Shown here: positions 44,699 to 54,114 of the stretch, in pieces
How the letters are laid out: each line of letters starts with the position of its first letter
Numbering within the stretch: position 1 is the first letter of the stretch
NCBI GenBank assembly: GCA_035301285.1
Contig: DATGUN010000012.1
Coordinates: 1 to 64,000 of the forward strand
Origin: DATGUN01 sp035301285
Lineage (GTDB): Bacteria > Bacillota > Bacilli > Bacillales > Amphibacillaceae
Reading direction: 5' to 3'
Length of the DNA stretch: 64,000 bases
Notes under the pieces: generated by a model
What the model saw: only the letters and a program-made list of their open reading frames with translations
What the model was told of the DNA's origin: nothing
Database searches by the model: none
Made by a program: the position numbers and the translations under genes

Positions 44699-45610
44699 AT
44701 GCAATATTCAATAGGTGTTGATATTGGGGGTACAAAAACTGCTATTGCAATTGTTGATGAGACTGGAAAGATTGCAGATCAAGTCAAAATTCAAACAAAC
44801 ACAACAGCACGTCCAGAAGCGGTCATCGAACAGATTAATGGGGAAATCGATCAATTGATCCAATCCGATAATATTCCGGTGCATCAACTGCAAGGGATAG
44901 GCATAGGTGCACCCGGTCCATTGGATGTCAACAAGGGGAAAATCACATCCCCACCCAATTTGCCTAATTGGAAAGATGTTTCCATTGTTGAGATGATTGA
45001 AGATTATTTCCGATTACCCGTCCGACTGGAAAACGATGCCAATGCAGCTACGATTGCCGAGGACTGGATTGGCGCGGGTTCTCCTTATCGAGATTTTGTT
45101 TACGTAACAGTCAGTACAGGCATTGGGGCAGGTATTATCTCTGATGGTAAACTTCTTACAGGCCAGAGCGGCAATGCAGGCGATATCGGGCACACAGTCG
45201 TGGATCCTTCTTTCGGCCGTTGTACATGTGGTCAGGAAGGGTGTCTTGAAGTGGTCGCTTCGGGAACCGCCATTGCCCGTCATGGTTCTTTTATCATGAA
45301 AAAAGAACTGACGACTCAGGAAGTATTTGATTTATACGAAAAAGGTGAACCGAAAATCGTTTCATTGATTACAAAAGTATTCAAACGTCTGGGAGCAGGA
45401 TGTGTATCACTGATTAATACGCTGGACACAGAAGCTATCATTATTGGAGGAGGTGTTTCCAATGTGGGGGCACCTTTATTTGATACGCTTCAAGATTACG
45501 TCAAACGGTATGCCTTGAATCCAAAAGGACGGCATACGCGCATCATCCCCGCGAAGTTACAGCAAGACCCCGGTGTCATCGGAGCAGCAGCATTATGGTT
45601 TGATAGATGA
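44699..45610 (+). CDS. ROK-family sugar kinase (glucokinase/mannokinase-like)
   Basis: 303 residues, without the DNA-binding domain of the ROK regulator. It has the N-terminal phosphate motif GVDIGGTKTAIA, GIGAPGPLD, ENDANAATIAE, catalytic-site STGIGAGII, and zinc motif CTCGQEGCLE. It phosphorylates a hexose at C6. In this context mannose released by the two downstream mannosidases is the natural substrate, giving mannose-6-phosphate for ManA; glucose is the alternative. Start 44699 follows AAAAGGAAG. Confidence 0.9.
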   Translation: MQYSIGVDIGGTKTAIAIVDETGKIADQVKIQTNTTARPEAVIEQINGEIDQLIQSDNIPVHQLQGIGIGAPGPLDVNKGKITSPPNLPNWKDVSIVEMIEDYFRLPVRLENDANAATIAEDWIGAGSPYRDFVYVTVSTGIGAGIISDGKLLTGQSGNAGDIGHTVVDPSFGRCTCGQEGCLEVVASGTAIARHGSFIMKKELTTQEVFDLYEKGEPKIVSLITKVFKRLGAGCVSLINTLDTEAIIIGGGVSNVGAPLFDTLQDYVKRYALNPKGRHTRIIPAKLQQDPGVIGAAALWFDR

Positions 45611-45683
45611 ATCTATGATAGAGTCATAACTTCTATATGCATCGATCGGTCAACCAAATAAACCATCATTGAAGGAGGTTACT

Positions 45684-48395
45684 ATGACAAATCAAAAAAA
45701 TATACACATTATTTCGCATACACATTGGGATAGAGAATGGTATTTACCATATGAAAAACATCATATGAAATTAATCGATTTGATGGATACACTACTGGAA
45801 ACATTGAAAAACAATCCGGAATATAAAAGCTTTCATTTGGATGGTCAAACCATTATCTTGGATGACTATCTACAAGTACGTCCTGAGAAAAAGGGTGACA
45901 TTCAACAATTTATCGACGATGGACGAATTTATATCGGCCCGTGGTATATATTGCAGGATGAATTTTTGACCAGCAGTGAATCCAATATCCGTAATCTGCA
46001 ATATGGGATGAAGGATTCCGCTAAATGGGGTAATACGGCAAGTGTTGGATATTTTCCGGATTCATTCGGAAATATTGGCCAGGCTCCCCAAATCATGACG
46101 CAAGCGGGTATTAATAATGCTGTTTTTGGCCGTGGTGTCAAGCCAACGGGATTCAATAACAAAGTGATTGAAACAGACAACTTTGAGTCGCCGTTTTCGG
46201 AAATGTATTGGCAAGCCCCCGATGGATCCAAAGTTTACGGTATTCTATTTGCGAATTGGTATTGTAATGGGAATGAAGTGCCTGTTGATGAAAAAGAAGC
46301 AAGGGCTTATTGGGACAGTCATTTCGATGCACTGGAGAATTACGCGGCAACTCCGCATATGTTGATGATGAACGGTTGTGACCATCAGCCCATTCAGACA
46401 GATCTTCCTGACGCTATTTCTACAGCAGAAAAATTATATCCTGATGTTACCTTCACTCATTCCAATTTCAATGATTATGTAAAAGCCATGAGTGAAACGC
46501 TCCCTGATAACTTGAAAACAGTGGAAGGTGAATTGAGAAGCCAGAAAACAGATGGGTGGGGCACACTGGTCAATACGGCTTCATCTCGTTTGTATTTGAA
46601 AAAAATGAATCGGACAGGTGAAACGCTTCTTTCCAAGGTAGCCGAGCCCCTTGAGACGTTTGCCTATATGCTTGGGAAACCTTATAATCACGATAAATTT
46701 GAATATGCATGGAAAAAATTGATGCAAAACCATCCACATGACAGTATATGCGGGTGTAGCGTCGATGAGGTCCATCGAAATAATGTCACACGTTTTTCTG
46801 ATAGTAAACATGTAACAGAAACACTGGTGGATGAATCACTGGATGCCATTACAAATCATATTGATACATCTGTGTTCGAGGAAATGGATAAAGATGGTTT
46901 ACCCTTTGTCGTCTATAATACAAGTGGTTATGACCGAACTGGCGTCTTGAGCGTTATACTTGATGTTAAGCGAGAATACTTTGCTGATGGCGTAAACAAA
47001 GAAGCCCTGAAGTCGTTTTATATCGCTCAAAATCAGCTTGTTGATGCAGATGGTAAAGTTTATGATTTTTCCATGGATGATCTGGGGATTACCTTTTCAT
47101 ATGATTTGCCTGATGACAAATTTCGCCAGCCATATATGGTACGGCGCATTAAAGTGACTTTTGAGGCTGAAGATGTTCCTGCCCTAGGATATAAAACCTT
47201 TGCCCTCGTTTCCAAGCAGGATGATACTGAGCGGAATACATCCACAATGATTGCATCCGGTAATGAAATGGAAAACAAACACATGCATGTAACAATCACC
47301 ACAAATGGTTCCTTGACTATCACGGATAAACGGACTGGAAAGGTATTCGAGCAGGTAGGCATATATGAAGATACGGGAGATATCGGGAATGAATATATGT
47401 ACAAACAACCCGACGGCGAAGTAGCACGGACAACCAAACATTCGGAACCAACCATCCAGTTGGTTGAGGACACGCCATTTCGAGCAGCATTTGAGATCAT
47501 TCACGAAATGGATATACCTGAAAGTGCAGATAACCTCCTTAAACAGGAACAGCGCGAAGTGGTTCCATTTGAAATCCGGAAAGCCCAAAGGTCGGAAAAA
47601 ACCGTTCGCATGACTATTAAAACCCGTGTATCACTTGAAAGAAACGGGAAAGGCGTTCAGATAAATGCCATTTTTGATAATCAAGCTAAAGATCATCGAC
47701 TGAGGATGTTGTTTCCGACTGATATCGAGACAGATTATCATCATGCGGATTCAATTTTTGAAGTGGCGAAACGGCCGAATGTACCTGCTCCGGAATGGAC
47801 GAATCCCGATCATTCACAGCACCAACAGGATTTTGTATCTGTCGGCAATGATAATGAGAGCCTGACGATTGCCAACTACGGATTGAATGAGTATGAAATT
47901 CTGCGCGACGGGCAAAACACTATTGCTGTAACACTTCTTCGTTCAGTTGGTGAGATGGGCGACTGGGGTTACTTCCCAACGCCTGAGGCACAGTGTATGG
48001 GGGAACAGACCGTTTCTTTAGAAATTTATCCAAATGGCGGTAAACCTACCGATAGTTATCGTAAAGCTTATCAATTTCAAATTCCTTGGTCCACTGCACA
48101 AGCCTCATTCCAAGAAGGTTCTCAGCCGACAGAAGGTTCCTTTTTGGATTGGAAAGGAGAAGATTTTGCTTTTTCTTCGATGAAAGTGTCTGAATCAACG
48201 GGTGATATTATGTTACGTTGGTTCAATATGGGTTCTGAGGAAAGGATGCTGAATATCAAAGGGCCATCTAGCGCCTCGGCTTACGAAAGTAATGTCATTG
48301 AGGAAATAAATCATCATTTGAATAGAAGTGAACAAGGAGAGGTAAGTGTCACAAAAGGTGCTTATGAGATTGTGACGATCGGTTTTGCAAAATAA
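45684..48395 (+). CDS. GH38 alpha-mannosidase
   Basis: 903 residues, no signal peptide, so cytoplasmic. The zinc-binding start HTHWDREW (His14, Asp16) and the nucleophile Asp near residue 126 in YFPDSFGN identify GH38. A helical middle domain (HDSICGCSVDEVH) holds another zinc His, and the C-terminal half is the long beta-sandwich region. Bacterial members include mannosylglycerate hydrolase (MngB) and enzymes trimming alpha-1,3 or alpha-1,2/1,6 mannosides of N-glycans. Here it is cotranscribed with a GH125 enzyme, pointing to manno-oligosaccharide breakdown rather than mannosylglycerate. Start 45684 follows GAAGGAGG. Confidence 0.93.
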   Translation: MTNQKNIHIISHTHWDREWYLPYEKHHMKLIDLMDTLLETLKNNPEYKSFHLDGQTIILDDYLQVRPEKKGDIQQFIDDGRIYIGPWYILQDEFLTSSESNIRNLQYGMKDSAKWGNTASVGYFPDSFGNIGQAPQIMTQAGINNAVFGRGVKPTGFNNKVIETDNFESPFSEMYWQAPDGSKVYGILFANWYCNGNEVPVDEKEARAYWDSHFDALENYAATPHMLMMNGCDHQPIQTDLPDAISTAEKLYPDVTFTHSNFNDYVKAMSETLPDNLKTVEGELRSQKTDGWGTLVNTASSRLYLKKMNRTGETLLSKVAEPLETFAYMLGKPYNHDKFEYAWKKLMQNHPHDSICGCSVDEVHRNNVTRFSDSKHVTETLVDESLDAITNHIDTSVFEEMDKDGLPFVVYNTSGYDRTGVLSVILDVKREYFADGVNKEALKSFYIAQNQLVDADGKVYDFSMDDLGITFSYDLPDDKFRQPYMVRRIKVTFEAEDVPALGYKTFALVSKQDDTERNTSTMIASGNEMENKHMHVTITTNGSLTITDKRTGKVFEQVGIYEDTGDIGNEYMYKQPDGEVARTTKHSEPTIQLVEDTPFRAAFEIIHEMDIPESADNLLKQEQREVVPFEIRKAQRSEKTVRMTIKTRVSLERNGKGVQINAIFDNQAKDHRLRMLFPTDIETDYHHADSIFEVAKRPNVPAPEWTNPDHSQHQQDFVSVGNDNESLTIANYGLNEYEILRDGQNTIAVTLLRSVGEMGDWGYFPTPEAQCMGEQTVSLEIYPNGGKPTDSYRKAYQFQIPWSTAQASFQEGSQPTEGSFLDWKGEDFAFSSMKVSESTGDIMLRWFNMGSEERMLNIKGPSSASAYESNVIEEINHHLNRSEQGEVSVTKGAYEIVTIGFAK

Positions 48396-48401
48396 AAATC
48401 G

Positions 48402-48442
48402 TTATCCTGGGTGGTTGTTCCACTCGGGATAATTGTTTATTT
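48402..48442 (+). terminator. Hairpin with T-rich tail between the GH38 and GH125 genes
   Basis: 13-bp stem TTATCCTGGGTGG / CCACTCGGGATAA (with two G-U pairs), followed by TTGTTTATTT. May reduce GH125 transcription relative to GH38. Confidence 0.55.
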
Positions 48443-48466
48443 CAACATACATAGAGGAGATTTTAC

Positions 48467-49774
48467 ATGGATAAACAACTACCTGAATCAATGCAAGATT
48501 TGATTGAAAATGTGAATAATCATTTTTCTGATGATGAAAAACTTTGTACCATGTTTCAAAAGTGTTTTACCAATACATTGGAGACAACTATCCGCCCGCA
48601 AGACGATGGAACAACATTTGTCATAACTGGCGATATTCCCGCGATGTGGTTGCGTGATTCTGCAGCACAAGTAAGACCATATTTGATGCTGGCAGAAGAG
48701 GATGCAGAGATGGCTGATATGATTCGTGGCGTTGTACAAAAACATATGGAATATATCATCCATGATCCGTATGCCAATGCTTTTAATGAGACGGCAAACG
48801 GTAAACGTTTCAATGATGATCTGACCGATATGACGCCCCTGATGTGGGAACGTAAATATGAGATTGATTCGCTTTGCTATCCCATTCAACTTGCTTACTT
48901 ATTCTGGAAATCAACCCATCGGACAGATCATTTCAATGATACGTTCAGACAAGCAGCTAAACTGATCATAGAGACATGGCGAGTCGAGCAGAATCACACT
49001 GAATCCCCATACCATTTTGTACGAGAAAACGGGAGACCTGAGGATACTCTATCACATGATGGTTACGGCGCTCCTGTCGGCTATACTGGAATGACATGGT
49101 CTGGTTTCCGTCCGAGTGATGATGCCTGCGAATATGGCTACCTGGTTCCAGCTAACATGTTTGCGGTTGTTGTTCTGGGGTATTTACAAGAAATCGCAAG
49201 GGATGTCCTGGATGATGCAGAACTTGCACGGGAGGCCCAGAAACTTGGAGAAGAAATCGATCAGGGAATTCAAACATATGGAAAAGTAGAACATCCTGAA
49301 TTTGGAACGATTTATGCCTATGAAACAGATGGCCTCGGAAATCATGTATTCATGGATGATGCCAACGTCCCTAGCCTTCTATCCATTCCGTATCTCGGCT
49401 ATTGTGATGTGAATGATCCTGTTTATCAAAACACAAGGAAATTTATTTTAAGTGAGACCAACCCATACTTTTATAAGGGCCGAGTGGCATCCGGGGTCGG
49501 CAGCCCTCATACCCCTGAGGATTATATTTGGCATATCGCACTTGCTATTCAAGGTATGACAGCTGATACATCTCAAGAAAAATCGCGTATTCTCGAACTT
49601 TTTAAAACGACGGATGGAGGAACGAATGTCATGCATGAAGGGTTTCATGTAAATGATCCGAATCAATTTACGCGTGCATGGTTTTCATGGGCCAATTCGA
49701 TGTTCAGCGAGTTTGTATTGACACTTTACGGAAAGCATGTACAGGGAAGCCCATTAGCGGAAAATAAGGGATGA
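48467..49774 (+). CDS. GH125 exo-alpha-1,6-mannosidase (DUF1237)
   Basis: 435 residues, cytoplasmic, metal-independent (alpha/alpha)6 barrel. Family marks are FVITGDIPAMWLRDSAAQV, ERKYEIDSLCYP, SGFRPSDDACEYGYLVPANMF (carrying the probable catalytic acid Asp), GVGSPHT and HEGFHVNDPNQFTR (carrying the probable base Glu). GH125 enzymes remove alpha-1,6-mannose from N-glycan cores and are typically paired with GH38 enzymes in Gram-positive glycan utilisation clusters, as here. The ATG follows AGAGGAGA. Confidence 0.94.
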   Translation: MDKQLPESMQDLIENVNNHFSDDEKLCTMFQKCFTNTLETTIRPQDDGTTFVITGDIPAMWLRDSAAQVRPYLMLAEEDAEMADMIRGVVQKHMEYIIHDPYANAFNETANGKRFNDDLTDMTPLMWERKYEIDSLCYPIQLAYLFWKSTHRTDHFNDTFRQAAKLIIETWRVEQNHTESPYHFVRENGRPEDTLSHDGYGAPVGYTGMTWSGFRPSDDACEYGYLVPANMFAVVVLGYLQEIARDVLDDAELAREAQKLGEEIDQGIQTYGKVEHPEFGTIYAYETDGLGNHVFMDDANVPSLLSIPYLGYCDVNDPVYQNTRKFILSETNPYFYKGRVASGVGSPHTPEDYIWHIALAIQGMTADTSQEKSRILELFKTTDGGTNVMHEGFHVNDPNQFTRAWFSWANSMFSEFVLTLYGKHVQGSPLAENKG

Positions 49775-49888
49775 GTAGTCTATAAGAGACTTTACATAAA
49801 GATGCTTCCGAGTAAAAAAGAGATGGGGCATTTGAAAGGAACATGTACAGGAATTGAATGGTTCATCTATATAATATTATATGGAAAC

Positions 49889-49932
49889 AATGCGGAGATG
49901 GGTTTTAAAGGCAACCTGTCTCCGCATTTTTT
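49889..49932. terminator. Terminator between the GH125 gene and manA
   Basis: AATGCGGAGA / TCTCCGCATT stem followed by TTTTTT on the plus strand. The minus-strand reading also ends in TTGTTT, so it likely serves both convergent genes. Confidence 0.85.
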
Positions 49933-49970
49933 GTCATTGTGGTGTTATTATGTTTGTATGGCGGATACCC

Positions 49971-50927
49971 TCAAGTATGGGATACGATAAACGATGCATT
50001 TCCACTTATCCCATAATCATCTATTCCATGTGGAAGTATGAAGTTTGTACCCTTTTTAACAGGAAAGGTTTTGCCATTGGTGGATACATCTGCATGTCCA
50101 TCTATAACACTTACTTGCAGGAAATCGCAGTCAAGCTTTTGCTTTACTTGTCCATTCAATGTCCAGTGATATACGGTAAAATATGTTTCCTCCACTAATT
50201 TGACGGACACAAGATCATCTATTACACGCTTGATCGGTTTGGTACCGGAATCTTTATGCGGAATGAGTGTCACATCTTTTGCTCGTTGAAGATGCAATTC
50301 CCGTTTTTGGCCGTTTGCATCGACACGGTCATAATCATATACGCGATATGTAATGTCGGAACTTTGCTGTGTCTCTAAAATGACGATGCCTTTTCCAATC
50401 GCATGAATCGTACCGCTTGGGACATAGACGAAATCGCCTTTTTGCACTTTTTTCTTCCTCAATAGTGAATCCCATTCGCCGTCATCCATCATCTGGGTGA
50501 GTTCTTCTTTTGTTTTCGCATTGTGGCCGATGATTAATTCAGCACCTTCCTCTGCGTGAAGCACATACCAGCATTCGGTTTTGCCGTATGGGGTTCCTTC
50601 CACTTCTTGTGCAAATGTATCATCTGGATGGACTTGAACAGATAAATGATCAGCTGCATCCAGGATTTTGACGAGCAATGGATAGGATTCATTGTTATCA
50701 TCACGCTTGTTAAATAATCCACCATGTTCGTACCAAGCATACTCAAGAGATTTCCCGGCCAATTCACCGTTTTCGATGATACTCGGACCGTTTGGGTGAG
50801 CAGAAATCACCCATGCTTCTCCTGTTTCATCAGATGGAATAGGATAATCGAATTCTGTTTCTAATTTTTGTCCGCCCCAAATTCTTTCTTTAAAAACGGG
50901 TTGTAAAAAAATTGGTTCATTGTACAT
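49971..50927 (-). CDS. manA: Mannose-6-phosphate isomerase, class I
   Basis: 318 residues, zinc-dependent, converts mannose-6-phosphate to fructose-6-phosphate. Zinc and active-site blocks: KERIWGG, EAWVISAHPNG, LSVQVHPDD, GKTECWYVL, VYVPSGTIHAIGKG. Length fits the short Bacillus ManA group. Start 50927 follows TTGGAGGGG; the frame continues to 50948 without a site. It links the mannosidase operon to glycolysis although it lies on the opposite strand. Confidence 0.95.
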   Translation of the reverse strand: MYNEPIFLQPVFKERIWGGQKLETEFDYPIPSDETGEAWVISAHPNGPSIIENGELAGKSLEYAWYEHGGLFNKRDDNNESYPLLVKILDAADHLSVQVHPDDTFAQEVEGTPYGKTECWYVLHAEEGAELIIGHNAKTKEELTQMMDDGEWDSLLRKKKVQKGDFVYVPSGTIHAIGKGIVILETQQSSDITYRVYDYDRVDANGQKRELHLQRAKDVTLIPHKDSGTKPIKRVIDDLVSVKLVEETYFTVYHWTLNGQVKQKLDCDFLQVSVIDGHADVSTNGKTFPVKKGTNFILPHGIDDYGISGNASFIVSHT

Positions 50928-51253
50928 TTTTGCCCCTCCAAGTTTCATATCTCGTTGAAATCTTTAGCATTGTTTCGTGCTTTGAAGCACTCTATCATAC
51001 GGTGCTTACGTGTTTGGCTGCCATTCCTCCCTTAGTTGTGTAGATGTTGGTGATTGAGTCGTCTGGCAGTATTTAAAATCCCACGTCTTATTATCTCATG
51101 TTTTGGTCTGAATGCAATCCAGATATATTTAAACCTCACATCGGTATCGAACAGGGGAGGAGCGGGCAGAAGGGACAATGAACTGTGGCGCCCTCCAACG
51201 TTCAGGCTGTAAATTCTAATGTATAAAGGGGTATCTGGAAAATTCAATGCTGA

Positions 51254-51298
51254 TAAAAAAAGCCACCATTTCCAACACTGATTGAAAATGGTGGTCTT
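51254..51298 (-). terminator. Terminator of the isomerase/epimerase-like gene
   Basis: Minus-strand stem CCACCATTTTCAA / TTGGAAATGGTGG followed by CTTTTTTT. Confidence 0.85.
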
Positions 51299-51348
51299 TC
51301 CGAGCGGGAAAAGGAAGTCGGATAATCGTTCCGTTCCTCTGTCCCGGT

Positions 51349-52104
51349 TTAGAATTTGAAGTTGATGATTTCATCTGGTTGATATTTATATGGGTTGATT
51401 TCCAGTACGATGGGCCCATCGTAATTGATTTTTTTAAGATGTTCGATCGGATCGACTTTCAAAGCTTGCCCTTCGCCCGGAAGCAGATGCAAGTCACTTT
51501 TACAGTCATTGTCAGATAGGTGGATGGATTGCAATGACTCTCCTAACCGTTCGACTGTTTTAGTGAAATCATCGCCTTGAACGGCAAGGTGACCGATATC
51601 CAAACAGGCGACGGTATTCGTTTGATCCAAAACATCAAGCCACTCATCAACACTGGAAGGGAAGATATGTGTATAATTCAATCCATCTGGAATCAAATTT
51701 TCAAAAAGCAATGTGATGCCCTTATCTTTCGCAAAAGTATTCAACTCGCTTAATCGTTTGAGCATTTTTGGATAGATATCGTCACGGTCCTCTGATGCCA
51801 TCGCTGAACCACCATGGATGACAGCATGTTTGCCGTCATATTTCGCCAGCGTTTCGATCCATTCTTTTGTCATTTTCAATGCATATTCGGCAACAGTATC
51901 ATAAGGCGTGCCTAAATTGACATCATGAAAAGGCAGATGCATACCGATTTCGAATCCGTGCTGTTTGGCATAATCGAGATAATCCATCGCTGAATGTTGT
52001 TCAGCCCAGATTTCCACTCCTTTGAAACTCGCTTGTTTCATTTTTGAAAAGTCTTCGTCCGTGCAATGTTGTCCAACGGACCATAAACTAAGCCATTTTT
52101 CCAT
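51349..52104 (-). CDS. Sugar phosphate isomerase/epimerase-like TIM-barrel protein
   Basis: 251 residues of the xylose-isomerase-like/AP-endonuclease-2 fold. Metal-site residues are carried by FKGVEIWAE, AVIHGG, LLFENLIPD, ACLDIGHLA, IHLSDND and PIVLEINPY. Members isomerise or epimerise keto-sugars and inositol derivatives, often alongside Gfo/Idh/MocA dehydrogenases such as the one at 33678. The ATG follows GGAGGGG. It lies 160 bases downstream of the MFS transporter on the same strand and may share its transcript. Confidence 0.82.
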   Translation of the reverse strand: MEKWLSLWSVGQHCTDEDFSKMKQASFKGVEIWAEQHSAMDYLDYAKQHGFEIGMHLPFHDVNLGTPYDTVAEYALKMTKEWIETLAKYDGKHAVIHGGSAMASEDRDDIYPKMLKRLSELNTFAKDKGITLLFENLIPDGLNYTHIFPSSVDEWLDVLDQTNTVACLDIGHLAVQGDDFTKTVERLGESLQSIHLSDNDCKSDLHLLPGEGQALKVDPIEHLKKINYDGPIVLEINPYKYQPDEIINFKF

Positions 52105-52263
52105 CGTGTAACCCCTCCATGTGTTTCATTTAAAAATGTGTGATTGTTGTTTATCTCATTTGCTTTAGCGTTAGCGTAAAACGTTTTTTAGATCTTTTCT
52201 TTTCCATACAGACAGGTATAAATATACAAGCAGATGACGATGTTGTTGTTTCCATTTTACATA

Positions 52264-53589
52264 TTAAAGGCTTGTTTCTTCGTTGATTTCTTCCAGACTT
52301 TTTCCTTTTGTTTCGGGTGCGAGCAATAGTGTCACTGCCAAACCGATAAACCCGATGACAGCAAAGAACCAAAGGGCCGTTCCAGCGCCCCACCAGGCGA
52401 CGAAGTTAGGAAATACTAACACGCCAAGAATGGAACCAACTCGGCTGACAGATGTTGCCAGACCTGATGCTGTCGACCGAACACTTGTCGGAAACAGTTC
52501 TGTCGGATAGACAAAATTGAGTATGCCACCACCACTGTTGGAAAACAGTACGGCGATACTGAATAGAATCACCAAAAAGATCAATGTCGGTGTCGGATTG
52601 ATTGCCAATATGACAAGGGCAATGGTCAGACCTGCGAATGATGTAATCAATAATGGTCTTCTTCCCCATCTGTCAACGAGGTTCAAACCGATCAGCGCCC
52701 CGATCAATCCGATAAGGCTGATGGTCCCCGAGCCGATATATGTGAGTGTCTGGGATCCTTCCGTAAACTGTGCCAATAAGGTTGGGTTGTACATCGAAAT
52801 CCCGTAATAAGCTGTTGCGTAACAGAACCAGAATACATTCACGAAAATGGTTCGTTTGATAAGTTTTTTCGAGAAAAGATCGCGAATTTTGACTTTTGGC
52901 TTTTTCTCCGGTTGTGGTGGAATCACAGAATCCACACCCGTAATTTGCTTCATGACTTCTTGTGCTTCTTTTTCTCGGCCTTTGGAAACAAGCCATCTCG
53001 GTGATTCCGGTAGACCGATCCTGAAGATGAATATAATCAGAGCAAAAACGGCACCGACTAGCAGCATATAACGCCATGCATTATCTCCGAGTGGTTCAAG
53101 AATCAGTCCGAATATATAGGCTGTCACCGCACCGACAAACCACATGGCGCCAAGGAATGTACCATGTTTTCCGCGCCCCTTGTCGGAACTGAATTCGGAT
53201 ACAAGTGTCGCTGAAATAGGATAATCCGCGCCAATTCCCAGTCCCAAAAGGAACCTGAAGATCAGCAGTTGTATGGCATCTTGTGAAAAAGCAGTCACTG
53301 CCGCAAATACGACGAAAAACAACAAGTCGATGATATACATTGCTTTCCGGCCGAACTTGTCTGTCAAGTTACCCAATGATATGGCGCCGATGAATGAACC
53401 GATAATTGCTGAAGCTTCAACCATACTTTGCGTGAACGCGCCAATATGCCATTGTTCGATGATGAGCGGCATGGCAACCGCAATAACGGTCAAATCGAAA
53501 CCGTCTAGGAATGTTCCTCCTGCTGAGAGAAGGGTTACTTTCCGTTGAAATCCCTTTGCTTTTTCCGTGTTTAATCCTTCATAGCTCAT
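52264..53589 (-). CDS. MFS sugar transporter (sugar porter/organic-acid family)
   Basis: 441 residues, twelve membrane segments. It has GGTFLDGFDLTVIAVAMP at TM1, the inter-helix motif GNLTDKFGRKAM after TM2, the GLGIGADYPIS block, PESPRWLVSKGR at the end of the N-half, the LVDRWGRRP repeat, ELFPTSVRS, and PETKGKSLEEI at the C-terminus. All are signatures of the MFS sugar porter group. Start 53589 (ATG) follows GGAGGG at 11 bases; the GTG at 53601 is almost inside the site. A leader with its own hairpin terminator precedes it. Confidence 0.92.
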   Translation of the reverse strand: MSYEGLNTEKAKGFQRKVTLLSAGGTFLDGFDLTVIAVAMPLIIEQWHIGAFTQSMVEASAIIGSFIGAISLGNLTDKFGRKAMYIIDLLFFVVFAAVTAFSQDAIQLLIFRFLLGLGIGADYPISATLVSEFSSDKGRGKHGTFLGAMWFVGAVTAYIFGLILEPLGDNAWRYMLLVGAVFALIIFIFRIGLPESPRWLVSKGREKEAQEVMKQITGVDSVIPPQPEKKPKVKIRDLFSKKLIKRTIFVNVFWFCYATAYYGISMYNPTLLAQFTEGSQTLTYIGSGTISLIGLIGALIGLNLVDRWGRRPLLITSFAGLTIALVILAINPTPTLIFLVILFSIAVLFSNSGGGILNFVYPTELFPTSVRSTASGLATSVSRVGSILGVLVFPNFVAWWGAGTALWFFAVIGFIGLAVTLLLAPETKGKSLEEINEETSL

Positions 53590-53704
53590 GTTGTTTTTCA
53601 CCCTCCATGAATAAATATTGTGTCAGTTAACAAGAAAGAATATGCATTATCTTTCTAATTCGACATTAGGTGCCATGGGATTGAATGTACCCGTTAAGTA
53701 GCCT

Positions 53705-53846
53705 ATAAAAACAAAAAACCTTTCCCTCAAATACACTGCTCCCGTGGGCAGTGTCAGGAAAAGGCTCTCTGGAATTCTCAGCCATCTTATTAAAATCGCT
53801 TTCAGCAATAAAACAATAATAACAACTTGGTTTTTTCTTAGTCAAT
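53705..53846 (-). promoter_or_regulatory. Promoter and attenuator-like leader of the MFS transporter gene
   Basis: On the minus strand TTGACT and TATTAT, 18 bases apart (about 53846-53817), start a leader of about 200 bases. Within it is a hairpin with core ACACTGC / GCAGTGT inside a longer CCTTTTCC / GGGAAAGG stem, followed by TTTTTTGTTTTT (53770-53705), i.e. a terminator before the gene. No antiterminator partner or known riboswitch was recognised. Confidence 0.5.
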
Positions 53847-54114
53847 GATTTTAACTTAGAAAATGATGGGTTTTTTGAGAGAGCTGTCGAACGCACAGGA
53901 CAAGAGGGACAGATCTTGGTGGGCTAGTCTCTCTGAAAATCGATGTGTCCGATGATTGTTTTCATGTGGGTTGGACGGAAAATGAATGCATTTCAATGTA
54001 CGTTATTGGGTTGTAGACTTGAAAAGGAACCAAGATGAGGGTTAGACTTACAAAAAGGCATTTAAATAAATAGGAATCATTAACGTTTAACATTTATGAA
54101 AGGGCTGAGGAATC
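53847..54114. other. Intergenic region before the MDR oxidoreductase gene
   Basis: No gene is supported. It holds the presumed promoter of the plus-strand oxidoreductase and nothing else recognisable. Confidence 0.5.

Noticed and set aside
53666..53896. 76-codon minus-strand open frame
   Set aside because: It overlaps the promoter and terminator hairpin of the MFS leader and has no start site.
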